Origin: Hygrocybe punicea
Taxonomy: Eukaryota; Basidiomycota; Agaricomycetes; Agaricales; Hygrophoraceae
DNA length: 64,000 bases
Direction: 5' to 3'
NCBI GenBank assembly: GCA_963556145.1
Contig: OY744469.1
Location: forward strand, 4,560,767 to 4,624,766
Below are positions 54,867 to 64,000 of the stretch, piece after piece. The notes beneath the pieces were generated by a model. The model ran no database searches and had not been told where the DNA came from. It worked only from the letters and a program-made list of their open reading frames with translations. Position numbers and translations under genes: made by a program. Each line of letters begins with the position of its first letter. The first letter of the stretch is position 1.

Positions 54867-57431
54867 ATGTCCAACGACGGTATTCCCCGCCTGCCCCGAC
54901 GGAACAGAGACTCTGACGACCCAAAGATGATAGGGCTTTGGAAAATAGGCAGGACTATCGGCAGAGGAGCCCAAGGCACGTCTCACATACAATTCTCACC
55001 AGTGTATCGCGACGCTACTGCTACTGCTACCACAGGTCGTGTCAGGATTGCTCGGCACGCAAGGACCGGTCAGTACGCCGCCGTCAAGATCATTTCCAAG
55101 TTCCCCACGCCCTCTCAGCTCGAACAAGCAGGGTTCGGTCCTGAAGGTATCCGGCATTCCGTCGAGCGAGAGATCGTCATCATGAAGCTCATAGACCACC
55201 CCAACATAATGCGGCTCTACGACGTCTGGGAGACCTCCACAGACCTCTACCTCATCTTGGAATACGTCGAAGGTGGCGAGCTGTTCGACTACCTCTGCAG
55301 CAAGGGCCAGTTGTCCACGTCCGAAGCGTTGGGTTACTTTCATCAACTCATTTCAGCCGTGCACTACTGCCACCGTTTCAACATCGCGCATCGTGACCTC
55401 AAGCCTGAGAACCTACTCCTCGACTTAAACAAGAATATCAAAGTCGCAGACTTTGGGCTGGCAGCATATGGGGCCAACGATGGGTTGCTGAACACCTTTT
55501 GTGGCAGCCCGCACTACGCCGCACCTGAAGTCATCTCTGGCCAGATCTATAACGGGTCCTGCTCGGATACTTGGTCATGCGGCATAATTCTGTACGCCCT
55601 CTTAGTCGGAAAGTTGCCATTCGAGGCCGACGATTGCCAAGTTCTCAAGCAGCAAATCCTGCGAGCTGAACTCCACATGCCACATGACACTGATCCACTG
55701 GCGAAGGACCTCGTTTCTAGGATGCTCGAGAAAGACGTCACCAAACGGATCACCATTTTGGACGTCCTAAAACACCCCTTCTACACATCGCAAGAGCCCA
55801 AGGAACTCGACCGTGTTATTCCAAGCTTGGATGACATTGCTCGTCCGATCGGAAGTCTTTCCTTCGTCGACCCTGACATCTTTGCCAATCTGCGTACTCT
55901 GTGGCCTGACACGCCGGAAGAACAACTCACTGAATGCTTGAGGAACAGCGAGAAGAACTGGCAAAAAGGCATCTATCACCTCCTGGTGGAATATCGATCG
56001 AGGCAGCTAGACAATTACGACGAAGAGGAACAAATGCTCAGGCAGCATGCGGCTCGACGTACCAAGAGAGCTACAAAATCCAAACCACGGTACGAAAAGC
56101 GTAAAACCACGTCCATAGTATCGGATCTAAGACCTTCCCCTTCATCAATTCCACCTCGTGCGGCACCCCCAACACCCCGACGAGCGGGCGGAAGACGAAG
56201 TGATTCCACTTCCACATTAGACGTTCCTTTATCGCCATCGCTCTCTACCTTTCACGCCAAGATATCACAGATCACCCACGACTCGCCCTCTGTATCTCAT
56301 TCCCCCGCTCTCTCACCCTCGTCACCTCTCTCTCCGATCTGGTCTGCCCTGGATCTGCCCCCACTGGACGTCCCAGAACTACAAGACGAGAAAATCCAGC
56401 AATTTTTCCACCAAATCGTTGACCATCTGAATGCAATGCAACAGCGAACGCTGATATTGGGCGGTACCTCTCACGTTCCTGGCAACTCTCCAAACCTGTC
56501 GATGAGAGAAGAGCCTATATTCGATAGGCACGAAAGTACAGCACCCATCGACATCGGATTTCGCAGTCATGGCTTTCCTACGCCAGATTCTGGCAGACGC
56601 AGGAGAAATAATGACGCCTCTATGGCCAATAAAGGCAAATTTCTCGCGCCTTCGAGGGACAATAAGGAACCCAAGATCTCCGGTGAGAGGAACGGAACAA
56701 GACCGCTTGAGATCCGTCAACGGAAACGGCCTGCCGTCGAGATCCCGGTTTCGCGTGCCGAAAAAGAGAACGAAGACGATGGATTTCTGATAATAGACAT
56801 GGTCGCAAAAAAGTCGTCCTTGAAGAACAAAGAGCGGGCAGTTCTTGGCAATCGACGGGTGCAAATCGTCGAGCCCGAGGCAGAGCGCGGGAAACTGAGG
56901 AAGAAAAGGAGCGTCGTCGCACCACCAGGGTCACCGGCTTCCTCTGCGACGAGCTCCTCGTTCGTCCTCCCTTCCCCGTCCAGCCCCAAGCGCACGTGGT
57001 TCGACAATGTATTCCGGTTCAGGCCCGCGATGTACCAGCTGCTGTCCGTGCATGATGCGCGGACTTCGCGCAGCGAGTGCCGAAGGCTGTTAATGCGCCT
57101 CGGGATCAATGTTGTTCTGACGCAGGCGGAGAGCCTTGGTGTCTTGAAGTGTCGGCTGGAAGAGGTGAATGACCCTGCGGGCGTTATGACGACGATGAAG
57201 GCGGTGAGGTTCAGGGTTGAAATGCACTCCGCCGATCCCGTGAGGGTCGCCGAGGGATACGCGATGGAGTTACTTTTCGTGCAGGAGAAGGGTTCTGGAT
57301 CGAGTTTCAGGCTGGTGTATGATAAAATGAGGCGGGATTGGGAGGAGTTGGACGTGTCAGGAACGCCGGATCACTTGAATAATCCTGGACCGGTCAATGT
57401 GAAGTTTGGAGGAATGGCGTGCCCTGCTTAA
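54867..57431 (+). CDS. Gin4/Hsl1/Cdr2-type serine/threonine kinase (CAMKL, Nim1-related)
   Basis: Up to 854 residues. The kinase domain (about 25-310) has IGRG, AAVKI, HRDLKPEN, DFGLA and APEV intact. It is followed by a UBA-like segment (LWPDTPEEQLTECLRNS), a long Ser/Pro-rich middle and a C-terminal KA1-like membrane-binding domain from about 710 (FRPAMYQLLSVHDARTSRSECRR). Such kinases sit at the septin ring or cortex and inhibit Wee1 to time mitosis. Twenty codons (54976-55035) between the glycine loop and the VRIARH strand are absent from relatives. The segment has a GCACGT start and a CACAG end and removal keeps frame, so it is probably a GC-AG intron; the protein would then be 834 residues. 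Confidence 0.92.
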   Translation: MSNDGIPRLPRRNRDSDDPKMIGLWKIGRTIGRGAQGTSHIQFSPVYRDATATATTGRVRIARHARTGQYAAVKIISKFPTPSQLEQAGFGPEGIRHSVEREIVIMKLIDHPNIMRLYDVWETSTDLYLILEYVEGGELFDYLCSKGQLSTSEALGYFHQLISAVHYCHRFNIAHRDLKPENLLLDLNKNIKVADFGLAAYGANDGLLNTFCGSPHYAAPEVISGQIYNGSCSDTWSCGIILYALLVGKLPFEADDCQVLKQQILRAELHMPHDTDPLAKDLVSRMLEKDVTKRITILDVLKHPFYTSQEPKELDRVIPSLDDIARPIGSLSFVDPDIFANLRTLWPDTPEEQLTECLRNSEKNWQKGIYHLLVEYRSRQLDNYDEEEQMLRQHAARRTKRATKSKPRYEKRKTTSIVSDLRPSPSSIPPRAAPPTPRRAGGRRSDSTSTLDVPLSPSLSTFHAKISQITHDSPSVSHSPALSPSSPLSPIWSALDLPPLDVPELQDEKIQQFFHQIVDHLNAMQQRTLILGGTSHVPGNSPNLSMREEPIFDRHESTAPIDIGFRSHGFPTPDSGRRRRNNDASMANKGKFLAPSRDNKEPKISGERNGTRPLEIRQRKRPAVEIPVSRAEKENEDDGFLIIDMVAKKSSLKNKERAVLGNRRVQIVEPEAERGKLRKKRSVVAPPGSPASSATSSSFVLPSPSSPKRTWFDNVFRFRPAMYQLLSVHDARTSRSECRRLLMRLGINVVLTQAESLGVLKCRLEEVNDPAGVMTTMKAVRFRVEMHSADPVRVAEGYAMELLFVQEKGSGSSFRLVYDKMRRDWEELDVSGTPDHLNNPGPVNVKFGGMACPA

Positions 57432-57518
57432 GTGTTCAGACAAAAGATCTAGTATGAATTGTATACCCTAATGTATCACTAGCGGCAAGGAATGAGTATC
57501 TGGATAGTGCACAAGTTA

Positions 57519-58311
57519 TTATAGAGGTCCATCCATGTTCAACATGGTACTCCCTGGGCCCAGCCTTCCTGGGGCGTCGAAGAGTAGAGGTGACCAGGGA
57601 AGCTGTGGAACTGTCGCGGCCTCTGTCACATCTACCTTCATCACTGAGTCTTGAGATAGTTCTGTATCGACAGCAAGGAGAGAAGAGTGTTTTCCGGGCC
57701 GTGAGACTACGGCGAGTTCAGGACTGGCGCTGGATATTCGGATGAATCGAAGAAGCTGTATGAACGCGAGCTCTTTCTGATCCCATTTCCTGAAGAGTTC
57801 GACATTTGCCGTGTGTGTAAGGTCAGGAACCTCTGCGTATACCGGCATGTAATGAGTTTTTTGGGCAAGAACACATATGAACTCACCCATTCCAGTCTTG
57901 TATAACTCCAGCTCTCGCAGCTTTATTTCCTCCATCTTCACCTCCTTTGTGCTCTTCGGTCTGCCTTTACGTCGCGCTACCCGCTCCTCCTCGATATCTT
58001 CGTCGTGCCGCGTAAGCCACAGATCCCTGACGAGGGCATGGAGCTCCTCCAGGGTCAAAACGCCAGAGTCTGGCACAGCGTGGTAAAAAAACCCATGCAG
58101 GTCCACTGTCAAGCATGTCAAGGTCGATAAGCACTCGATAGGTTTTGATGATTGGCGTACCTTGCGAATTGTAAGCTTTTCTTCGCTTTGAGGCCGCACT
58201 AACAAGTTTGCCTTTCCGGAGATGCTTTCGCACAAATTGACCGGCTTTGCGAGAGTCGGGGTGATGAAGTTTTTCTTTCTTTTCTTTGTTGGTGGCCTTT
58301 GTCGGAGCCAT
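57519..58311 (-). CDS. TMA16: Translation machinery-associated protein 16 (ribosome biogenesis)
   Basis: Exons 58311-58161, 58105-57887 and 57832-57519 give 227 residues. The basic N-terminus (KLHHPDSRKAGQFVRK) and the core segment with VPDLTHTANVELFRKWD match the Tma16 family, which associates with pre-60S particles. The C-terminal extension beyond the core is longer than in yeast or human and is not conserved in anything I recognise. Divergent from MZT1 with 124 bp between ATGs; convergent with the kinase gene, 87 bp apart. Confidence 0.88.
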
Positions 58312-58435
58312 GGATGATGGTCACGGTGGTCACACTCCGAGTCGTAGAGGTATTATTCTTCTGGACGGTTCAAACGGCTTTCTGCTAGTGAAATTTATGA
58401 GCTTAGCAGTCGTGCCCAACGTTGCAACCTTGAAT
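58312..58435. promoter_or_regulatory. Divergent promoter between TMA16 and MZT1
   Basis: Only 124 bp between the two start codons. No TATA box is visible; probably a shared bidirectional promoter. Confidence 0.6.
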
Positions 58436-58770
58436 GTCCCCTCGTGAAGCAGATCGCATCACCTCTGCCCAACAAACCCTCGATAGTACGCTGCCCACTT
58501 CATCGATTGCTTACCCGCTTTAATTTAACCCCTCAAAGTTCTGCATGACATTTCTCAGCTGCTCAATACGCAGCTCGACAAGGAGACCCTCGCCACTTGC
58601 GTGAGCATGATTGAGAGCGGGGTTAACCCGGAAGCCTTGGCGGTGAGTGGCCAGTTACTATGCAATACCCTCGATTCTCACTGGCAGGACTTCGTTAGGC
58701 GGTCATACTGGAGCTCAGAAGGGAGAGCTCAGTGCTGAGCGGGCCACCTGCTACGGTTGGGCGGTCATAA
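58436..58770 (+). CDS. MZT1: MOZART1 homologue, mitotic-spindle organizing protein 1
   Basis: Three short exons (58436-58487, 58539-58642, 58699-58770) encode 75 residues, the family length. The core [20 protein letters not shown] and [20 protein letters not shown] match MOZART1. It is a small helical protein that binds the N-terminus of gamma-tubulin complex proteins and is needed to recruit and activate the gamma-tubulin complex at microtubule organising centres. Introns are 51 and 56 bp with GT-AG ends. No single exon is long enough to be found by a simple open-frame scan. Confidence 0.9.
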
Positions 58771-59111
58771 GGACGGAAAGCATTTTTTTTATGTATCAGG
58801 AGAAAGACTTGGACGTCGCCTTGCGTTCCTGTGTATATTTTTTACCAAATTAAAAATTATATAAAATTGTGGTAGACAACTTATATTGCACGCCACAGGC
58901 TCAGGCCGTCCGAGTCTCCACCGCTCACCACCTTCAAACTGCCACGACACGTCCACGACGACCAGCCCGACGTTGACTTGGACGTTCGCCCTTTCACCGT
59001 TAACCTTCTCCAGTTGCCCACCTTTCCGTTCCTTAAAGAGTCACACCACACAGCCTCTACTGACATTTTGCCTCATCTAACTGGCGCGGCTCATTCAGTG
59101 GCATCTCACCC
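58771..59111. other. MZT1-ZDS1 intergenic region
   Basis: 341 bp containing the MZT1 3' flank (AT-rich, ACCAAATTAAAAATTAT near 58845) and the ZDS1 promoter and leader. Nothing else recognised. Confidence 0.45.
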
Positions 59112-62079
59112 ATGCAGCCCTCTGAATATGACATTCTGCGAGAGGTAGAGGCTCTTCGCGACATTCGACGTCGCTCAACAGCTCAGGGCGGTCCTGGTAC
59201 CCTCATGATCGATCCCGACCTCCCCTCCCAGTCCTCTCCTCCTTCGCCAACTGCAAGCTATTGGGCTGGTGCCACTCCAAGCTTGACTGATGGAGATTCC
59301 GCAACTAGTTCGCTCGAAGAGGGCTCCGGTGTAGATCAGCACCCCAACAATCCCGCAGACGATCCATTCCACCTCTTCTGGGTGCCGGCCAGTGTTCACC
59401 CAGAGATCGCGCCTGCAGAATTCCGGGCTTTTCTGAAAGAACACGCCTCTACTGATGGCACGACAACCCTTGCCAGATCTAGTTCGACCGCATCTACTTC
59501 CAGCCTTGCACGAAAGAAGTCGATGCTCAGCAGGCAATACCGACCTTCTGAAAACGATGGCATCGAAAACGAGCAGGTCGTCCCACTCCTGCGGAACCGA
59601 AGCATCTACACAAACCCTGGTCCTCAACTCACCATAAATGACCTCCAGAAACTCGATTTGCTCGCCGAGGAAGCGTCCCAAAGTGACGATCCTTCGAAAC
59701 TGAGGAATATTCTAAGGAGGAGTCTCAGTCTAAACGTCTCGCCCGCAGGTGTGTGCAACTTTCCCCCCCCCATTAAAACAAACTCATGCATCTTACTCAG
59801 TCCTTGACACAATGGATGATATGCCGGATATGGAAGATGAGGCCGATGCCCCGATCATAGTACCTCCGCCAGGACAAATCCTGCGGCGTGCCGCACGCAC
59901 TAAAATTCGCAAACCTGGACTCCCAGGCGACGGTGGAGGCCACCGCTTTGGCGCCAGTAGACGCTCTGCACGTCCTGCCACCGCCCCAGGCACCACCGCC
60001 CCGGCACTGCAACGCACATCGACTTCCAGCTCTTCAAGCGAACATGGCGATTCGGTGGAATCATTACCCCGCCCGAGAGCGTTTTCCAACGAGAGTCTTG
60101 ATGCCGATGCTGCACGTGGACTGGCCAGGCCAGACTCATACAGCGAGGAAACGTCGATATATGATGCTTATGCTAGAGATGAGGAGGATAGCGAGGAGGT
60201 TCCGCTTATGATCACGTCACCTCCACCTATGACGGTCGATCTGCCGATTTCTCTCCCACCACCTGAGCCTGCAGTGTTTGTAGAACCTCTTCCCCTGCCT
60301 GTACTACATCATCCTCAACCCCAGAGATTCCTAGTCCCTCCAACCCAACCTGGACGGCAAACGACTCGTACTCCCTCTCCTGAAAACCCACCGGCTGCTC
60401 AGCCTGGCGCCGTCTCTGGATCTCCATCTCAGGACATTCCTGCATTCCTTTCGTCTCCTCCAAGCCCTAGTCAACAGCGGAAAGACAAAGACAAGAAAGG
60501 CTTGTTTGGAAAGTGGGGTGGGGACAAAGGCGGAAAGAAGTCGGCCAAGGACAAGGACAAGGAACGAGAAAACCGTGAACGGGCAGAGAAGGAGAAAGAT
60601 GGTGGATTCTTAAGTTCTTTCTTTGGTTCGAAAAAGAAACAAGACGATCATCCGCCATCTCTGGCCCACAGCCCAACTGCCGGCCGCGAAGCCGCGCAAG
60701 CGCTGCTTGGCGCGTCGAAGTCGTCGAAGTCGTATGTGTCACCGGCCTCGCCACAGCCTGGGGGCGGACCCAGCAATCCGTACGCGCGGTACCCCATTCA
60801 CGTCGAACGCGCCATATACAGGTTGAGCCACATCAAGCTTGCGAATCCCCGGAGGCCGCTTTACGAACAGGTGTTGATCAGTAACCTAATGTTCTGGTAC
60901 CTTGGAGTCATCAACAAGGCACAAACGCCCTCGACTTCGCCTACATCACCTGGGGCGGCGGCTACCGCGCCAGCTAGTTCTACGGCGACGGCAGACAAGG
61001 AGCAGAAGGAGAGAGAGCAGCGTGAAAAGGACGAACGTCAGGCGGAGAAGGAGAAGGAGAAACTGGAGAAGGACAGAGAGACGGAACAAAAGAAGAAGGA
61101 GCCCCATCGACGAGGGTCGCTCACGAAGCAATTGTCGACTGGAACCATGCCAGGCGGGCGCAGAGCAGAAATGCCCGTCAGGGGTCCCCAATATGAGATG
61201 CAGCATCGAGTTATGGAGCAAGAGTATAATGGATTCAACAATGGGCAGCCAGGATACAACGGGCAACCGGTATTCATCGGGCAAGCAGGATTCAATGCGC
61301 AGCCAGGATTCAATGCACAACCAGGGTTCAATGCACAACCAGGATTCAATGGGCAGGCAGGATTCAATGCACAACCAGGATTCAATGCACAACCAGGATT
61401 TAATGCACAACCAGGATTCAATGGGCAAGCAGGGTTCGATCGGCAACAGGGATACAACGGGCAGTCCGTCTTCGATAGGGAACCATCGATACCGATGGGT
61501 CGAGCGTTATCGGCACCTGCAGGTCCTGGATCAGTTCAGCTCCCTCAGTATCCACAAATACAGCAGCCAGGTGTTCCACCAACTGCCAACATGGTACAGC
61601 TTCAGCCACGACTGCAAGCGCAATTGCCAAACAACTTCTACTACGGAGAGCAGCAACTACGCCCAAGTCCTTCGACCTTGCCGCCTGGTGCCATGGCGCC
61701 TGCCTCTGTCGAACAGGCCGCTTGGCTCTCATCGCCACCTCCTGCGTTCCCACGCAAATCTACGTCCCCACCTCTCCCTGCTGGGACAAATTCGCCTGTT
61801 CCTATGCGCCGACCACGGTCACCCCCTCCCCCGAGTAGGCCCACCCTCGCCCCGAATCGTTACGAAGAACCTATACCCACCACACAGGGTGGCGGAAAAG
61901 CCCCCAGCCGCTCGTTATCAGCCACTGTATCAGCATCACCCATTATAAACGGGAAACCACGCAAAGGCACCAGTGCACATGCATCTCCAAAAGGGCGACG
62001 GCCCAGGACGGCAGATGGAGCTGGTGGTGAAGAAGAGGATGTGCCCTTGGCTGTGTGGCAGCAGCAACGGCGAAAATGA
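59112..62079 (+). CDS. ZDS1: Zds1/Zds2-like regulator of PP2A and cell polarity
   Basis: Exons 59112-59748 and 59801-62079; 971 residues. The N-terminal block includes RNRSIYTNPGPQLTINDLQ and FHLFWVPASVHPEIAP, conserved in fungal Zds proteins. The diagnostic Zds C-terminal motif lies near residue 560 (YPIHVERAIYRLSHIKLANP then RRPLYEQVLISNLMFWYL). In yeast this region binds Cdc55/B55 and controls PP2A localisation and mitotic exit. It is preceded by a Lys-rich KDKDKE tract and followed by a Glu/Lys coiled coil, a 13-unit Gln/Asn/Phe repeat and a Pro-rich tail. The Zds motif is not at the very C-terminus as in yeast; about 400 residues follow. Confidence 0.87.
61240..61473 (+). repeat. 18 bp coding minisatellite in ZDS1 (13 units)
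   Basis: In-frame tandem units encode NAQPGF, NGQAGF and variants. Four units (NGQAGF + three NAQPGF) form a 72 bp higher-order block present twice, which points to recent unequal exchange or slippage. Confidence 0.9.
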
Positions 62080-62859
62080 CAGTCAAGAGTCTGGTTTCGT
62101 TTGATAGCGCGTTATACCGTATGTCAACATCTTGCTGATCTAGATTGTGCTTGCACTCGTGACTGAAAATCCGTTCCTTCTGCACCCACTTCTCCCTTCT
62201 TCCAATTTTTCCTTTGTCCCATCCTACACACGTAATCCTGTTTTCGCCGTACCGTGGGGTCTGTCACGCCCAGAACACTTAATTGACTGGCTGCCTGTGG
62301 GAGTCATGATTGTACATTCGGACTTGTTGCTTGCGTTCTTTGGAACTCTGTTTTTTTTGTATTTGCATGGCACATTATCATTTGGTGCGATTCTCAATTA
62401 TTATAATTGCAAACTGTGGGTTGAAGTGTTTCAACATGTTGCAAGCTCATACTTTATTGAAGTCTTCAAGCTTCAAGCTTCAAGTCTGGTGTCACTGAGG
62501 GGTACTACTCTGTCGCCTCAAACTTCGATATTGTTATGTCGCCTAACCCTTTGTAAATGGCAACCCGGTACCTCATACCGGTTACCATAGTAACCATACG
62601 GATGTATAAATTACTTTCAGTTCAAGTTGCCAGTATGGTTGTGAGCTATTGCAGGCAAAGTATTCCACCACGAGAATAATGAATGCAAGCTACGTTATTA
62701 AAACGGATAGCCAGCTAGCTGGCGATGGTCGTATCGGAGAGTCCATTAGGAAGCCGTTGTCGGCGAGTCAACTGGCTAAATTAGGTTGCCTCATGTTCCT
62801 GCTTCCCTGAGGATCCTGAGGTTGAGCCCAACGGCGTGTCTGTCAGCTTCATCGATACC
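62080..62859. other. ZDS1 - cytidylyltransferase-like intergenic region
   Basis: 780 bp. Plus-strand open frames at 62150-62590 have no similarity. Short features include a CTTCAAG repeat at 62464-62481 and an imperfect GGTTACCATAGTAACC palindrome near 62580. No gene supported. Confidence 0.45.
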
Positions 62860-63733
62860 ATGGACGCGTCATCTACGTTGAGCGACGACCTCTCGGACTA
62901 CGATATTATTTCTAACCCTGGTCAACGTTCTATAGAATCCAGCATAGCGGATCTCTACCATATTCCTACCCAGACACCGTCTGAGCCTGCCATTTCCCAA
63001 GCCGCGCGAGAAATTTTCTACACAGCGTCCTTGGGTGTGGAGAGCATTCAAGCGTACGTCCGGAAGGCGCTCTGCTCATCAGGATCAGGATCAGGATCAG
63101 CACCGAGCAAGGGGGGGAAAGAACCGAACTCTTTCGAGAACAAGACGGTGCGAGTTTATGTTGACGGTATTTTTGACTGTTTCAACGCAGGGTGAGCGTC
63201 ATGGCATTAATGGCTTGTTGTAATTATCGGCTTATTTCTTTTTCTTGTTGTTGTGAGACATGCACTGCAATTCCGCCAAGCGAAACTGTCTTTCCCATCT
63301 GTCTATCTCATGGTTGGGGTGTTCTCGGACGAGCTGTGCCAACTTCACAACTCCCCGGCGACGGTGCCCCACGTAGAGAGGTGCGAGGTGGTGAGGCACT
63401 GTCGTTGGGTCGATGAGGTTATTCCGCATGCCACCTGGACGGTCCAAGAGGACCAACTTGTTCAGCTGCGGATAAACTACGTTGCCCTCGATGAAGGAAC
63501 CTCCGTCGATCCCTGCTGCGACAAAATCAGGTTGAGGGCTTATGACGCGATCAAGGGCCATGGTAAGCGAGTTTGCGAAGACAAGTTTCCAAATTATATA
63601 ATAAATAACAGGAAAAGTGATTCCAACGCGAAGAACATTTGGTCTGGCGACGCCGACGCCGACTGCGACGACCCCTGTACAGGAGGAATACACGCAAAGG
63701 CCCGACTCGCAAGGACTCGAAGCAGCGGCATGA
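62860..63733 (+). CDS. PCT1: Cholinephosphate cytidylyltransferase-like protein with altered HxGH motif
   Basis: Exons 62860-63191, 63258-63562 and 63612-63733; 252 residues. The family core is plain: VRVYVDGIFD, HALQFRQAKLSFPSVYLMVGV, VERCEVVRHCRWVDEV, DEGTSVDP and KVIPTRRT. The enzyme class makes CDP-choline from phosphocholine and CTP. The signature HxGH, formed across the first splice junction, reads NAGH: the first His is replaced by Asn. The serine of the downstream family motif region is also followed by a shortened C-terminus with no amphipathic membrane-binding helix. The N-terminal block (DYDIISNPGQRS) has no known domain. Either a pseudoenzyme paralogue or an early pseudogene; the frame and splice sites are still intact. 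Confidence 0.8.
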
Positions 63734-63877
63734 GCGTGGGAATGCGAGTCGGATTACCAAGTAGAGACATATACAATACATATTTTCGATCGCAAACAAC
63801 GCCAAATAACTCCTAAGTACTGTTCACCCGCCACACCCGCCACCCCTTTGGCCCCATCCGTGCTCGGAAGCAAAATG

Positions 63878-63892
63878 GACTATATAAAGACC
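63878..63892 (+). promoter_or_regulatory. TATA box of the right-edge gene
   Basis: GACTATATAAAGACC lies about 45 bp upstream of an ATG at 63925. Confidence 0.6.
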
Positions 63893-63924
63893 CCACCAGC
63901 GACTTTTGTTTTGCCCCAGCCCAA

Positions 63925-64000
63925 ATGATTACACCGAACACTACCCCCGCCCCCGTCCCCGCCCCCGTCCCCGTCCCCTGGTTTCCTATGGAGATCATCG
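63925..64000 (+). CDS. Start of a gene cut by the window edge (possible F-box protein)
   Basis: ATG at 63925 opens a frame of Pro/Ala/Val repeats (PAPVPAPVPVP) followed by WFPMEII at the edge. The FPMEII segment resembles the LPxEII opening of fungal F-box domains. Only 25 codons are visible, so both the start and the family are tentative. Confidence 0.35.
   Translation, partial: MITPNTTPAPVPAPVPVPWFPMEII

Noticed and set aside
63253..63816. A separate 187-codon gene at 63253-63816
   Set aside because: It is exon 2 of the cytidylyltransferase gene read through the second intron; splicing at 63563-63611 restores the family motif KVIPTRRT.
1..64000. tRNA or rRNA genes
   Set aside because: I looked for T-loop and acceptor patterns and saw none convincing on either strand; a covariance-model search would be decisive.

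Overview
The window is fungal nuclear DNA, most likely from an Agaricomycete (mushroom-forming basidiomycete). The evidence is: genes split by many 45-60 bp introns, GU-AG plus several GC-AG; full-length proteins that match fungal orthologues (gamma-adaptin, SF3B1, DNA ligase IV, MOZART1, TMA16, Zds1); and Ty3/gypsy, Ty1/copia and tyrosine-recombinase remnants of the kind common in Agaricomycetes. No species can be named from the sequence alone.

Layout. (1) 1-24.8 kb is a transposon nest with no host gene I can recognise. A minus-strand Ty3/gypsy element (2479-14012) has ~838 bp LTRs, decayed gag-PR-pol and an intron-bearing zinc-cluster gene antisense to it. A recent TRIM-like element (9274-11123) with identical 159 bp LTRs sits inside it. 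Further right are two diverged copies of an unnamed repeat family, a solo LTR, a 5.3 kb long-TIR element (16554-21842) that carries a nested 1.4 kb TA-flanked element rich in triplet repeats, a 5'-truncated Ty1/copia element, and a tyrosine-recombinase scrap. (2) 24.8-38.2 kb is a lineage-specific cluster. Two large minus-strand paralogues combine CCCH zinc fingers, an RRM-like domain and an RBR (TRIAD) ubiquitin-ligase module. Three tandem minus-strand genes between them encode small secreted proteins. (3) 38.4-64 kb is a compact housekeeping block: AP-1 gamma-adaptin (APL4), SF3B1, a forkhead factor, a palindromic MITE, DNA ligase IV, a Gin4/Cdr2-type kinase, TMA16, MZT1, a Zds1 homologue, a cholinephosphate-cytidylyltransferase-like gene with a changed catalytic motif, and the start of one more gene at the right edge.

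Genes in the housekeeping block are packed as divergent and convergent pairs only about 90-250 bp apart (RBR2/APL4, SF3B1/forkhead, LIG4/kinase and TMA16/MZT1 divergent; APL4/SF3B1 and kinase/TMA16 convergent), so promoters are probably shared. The products serve vesicle traffic, splicing, cell-cycle transcription, end joining, mitotic-entry signalling, ribosome assembly, microtubule nucleation and polarity; they are not one pathway.

The most unusual biology is the CCCH-RRM-RBR pair. One copy has kept all three zinc-binding RBR modules. The other has more zinc fingers and an array of tandem mini-exons, but has lost RING2. The secreted-protein trio keeps its signal exon, intron position and promoter while the middle of the protein has been replaced. 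Exon coordinates were worked out by hand from splice signals and reading frame and were not checked against transcripts.
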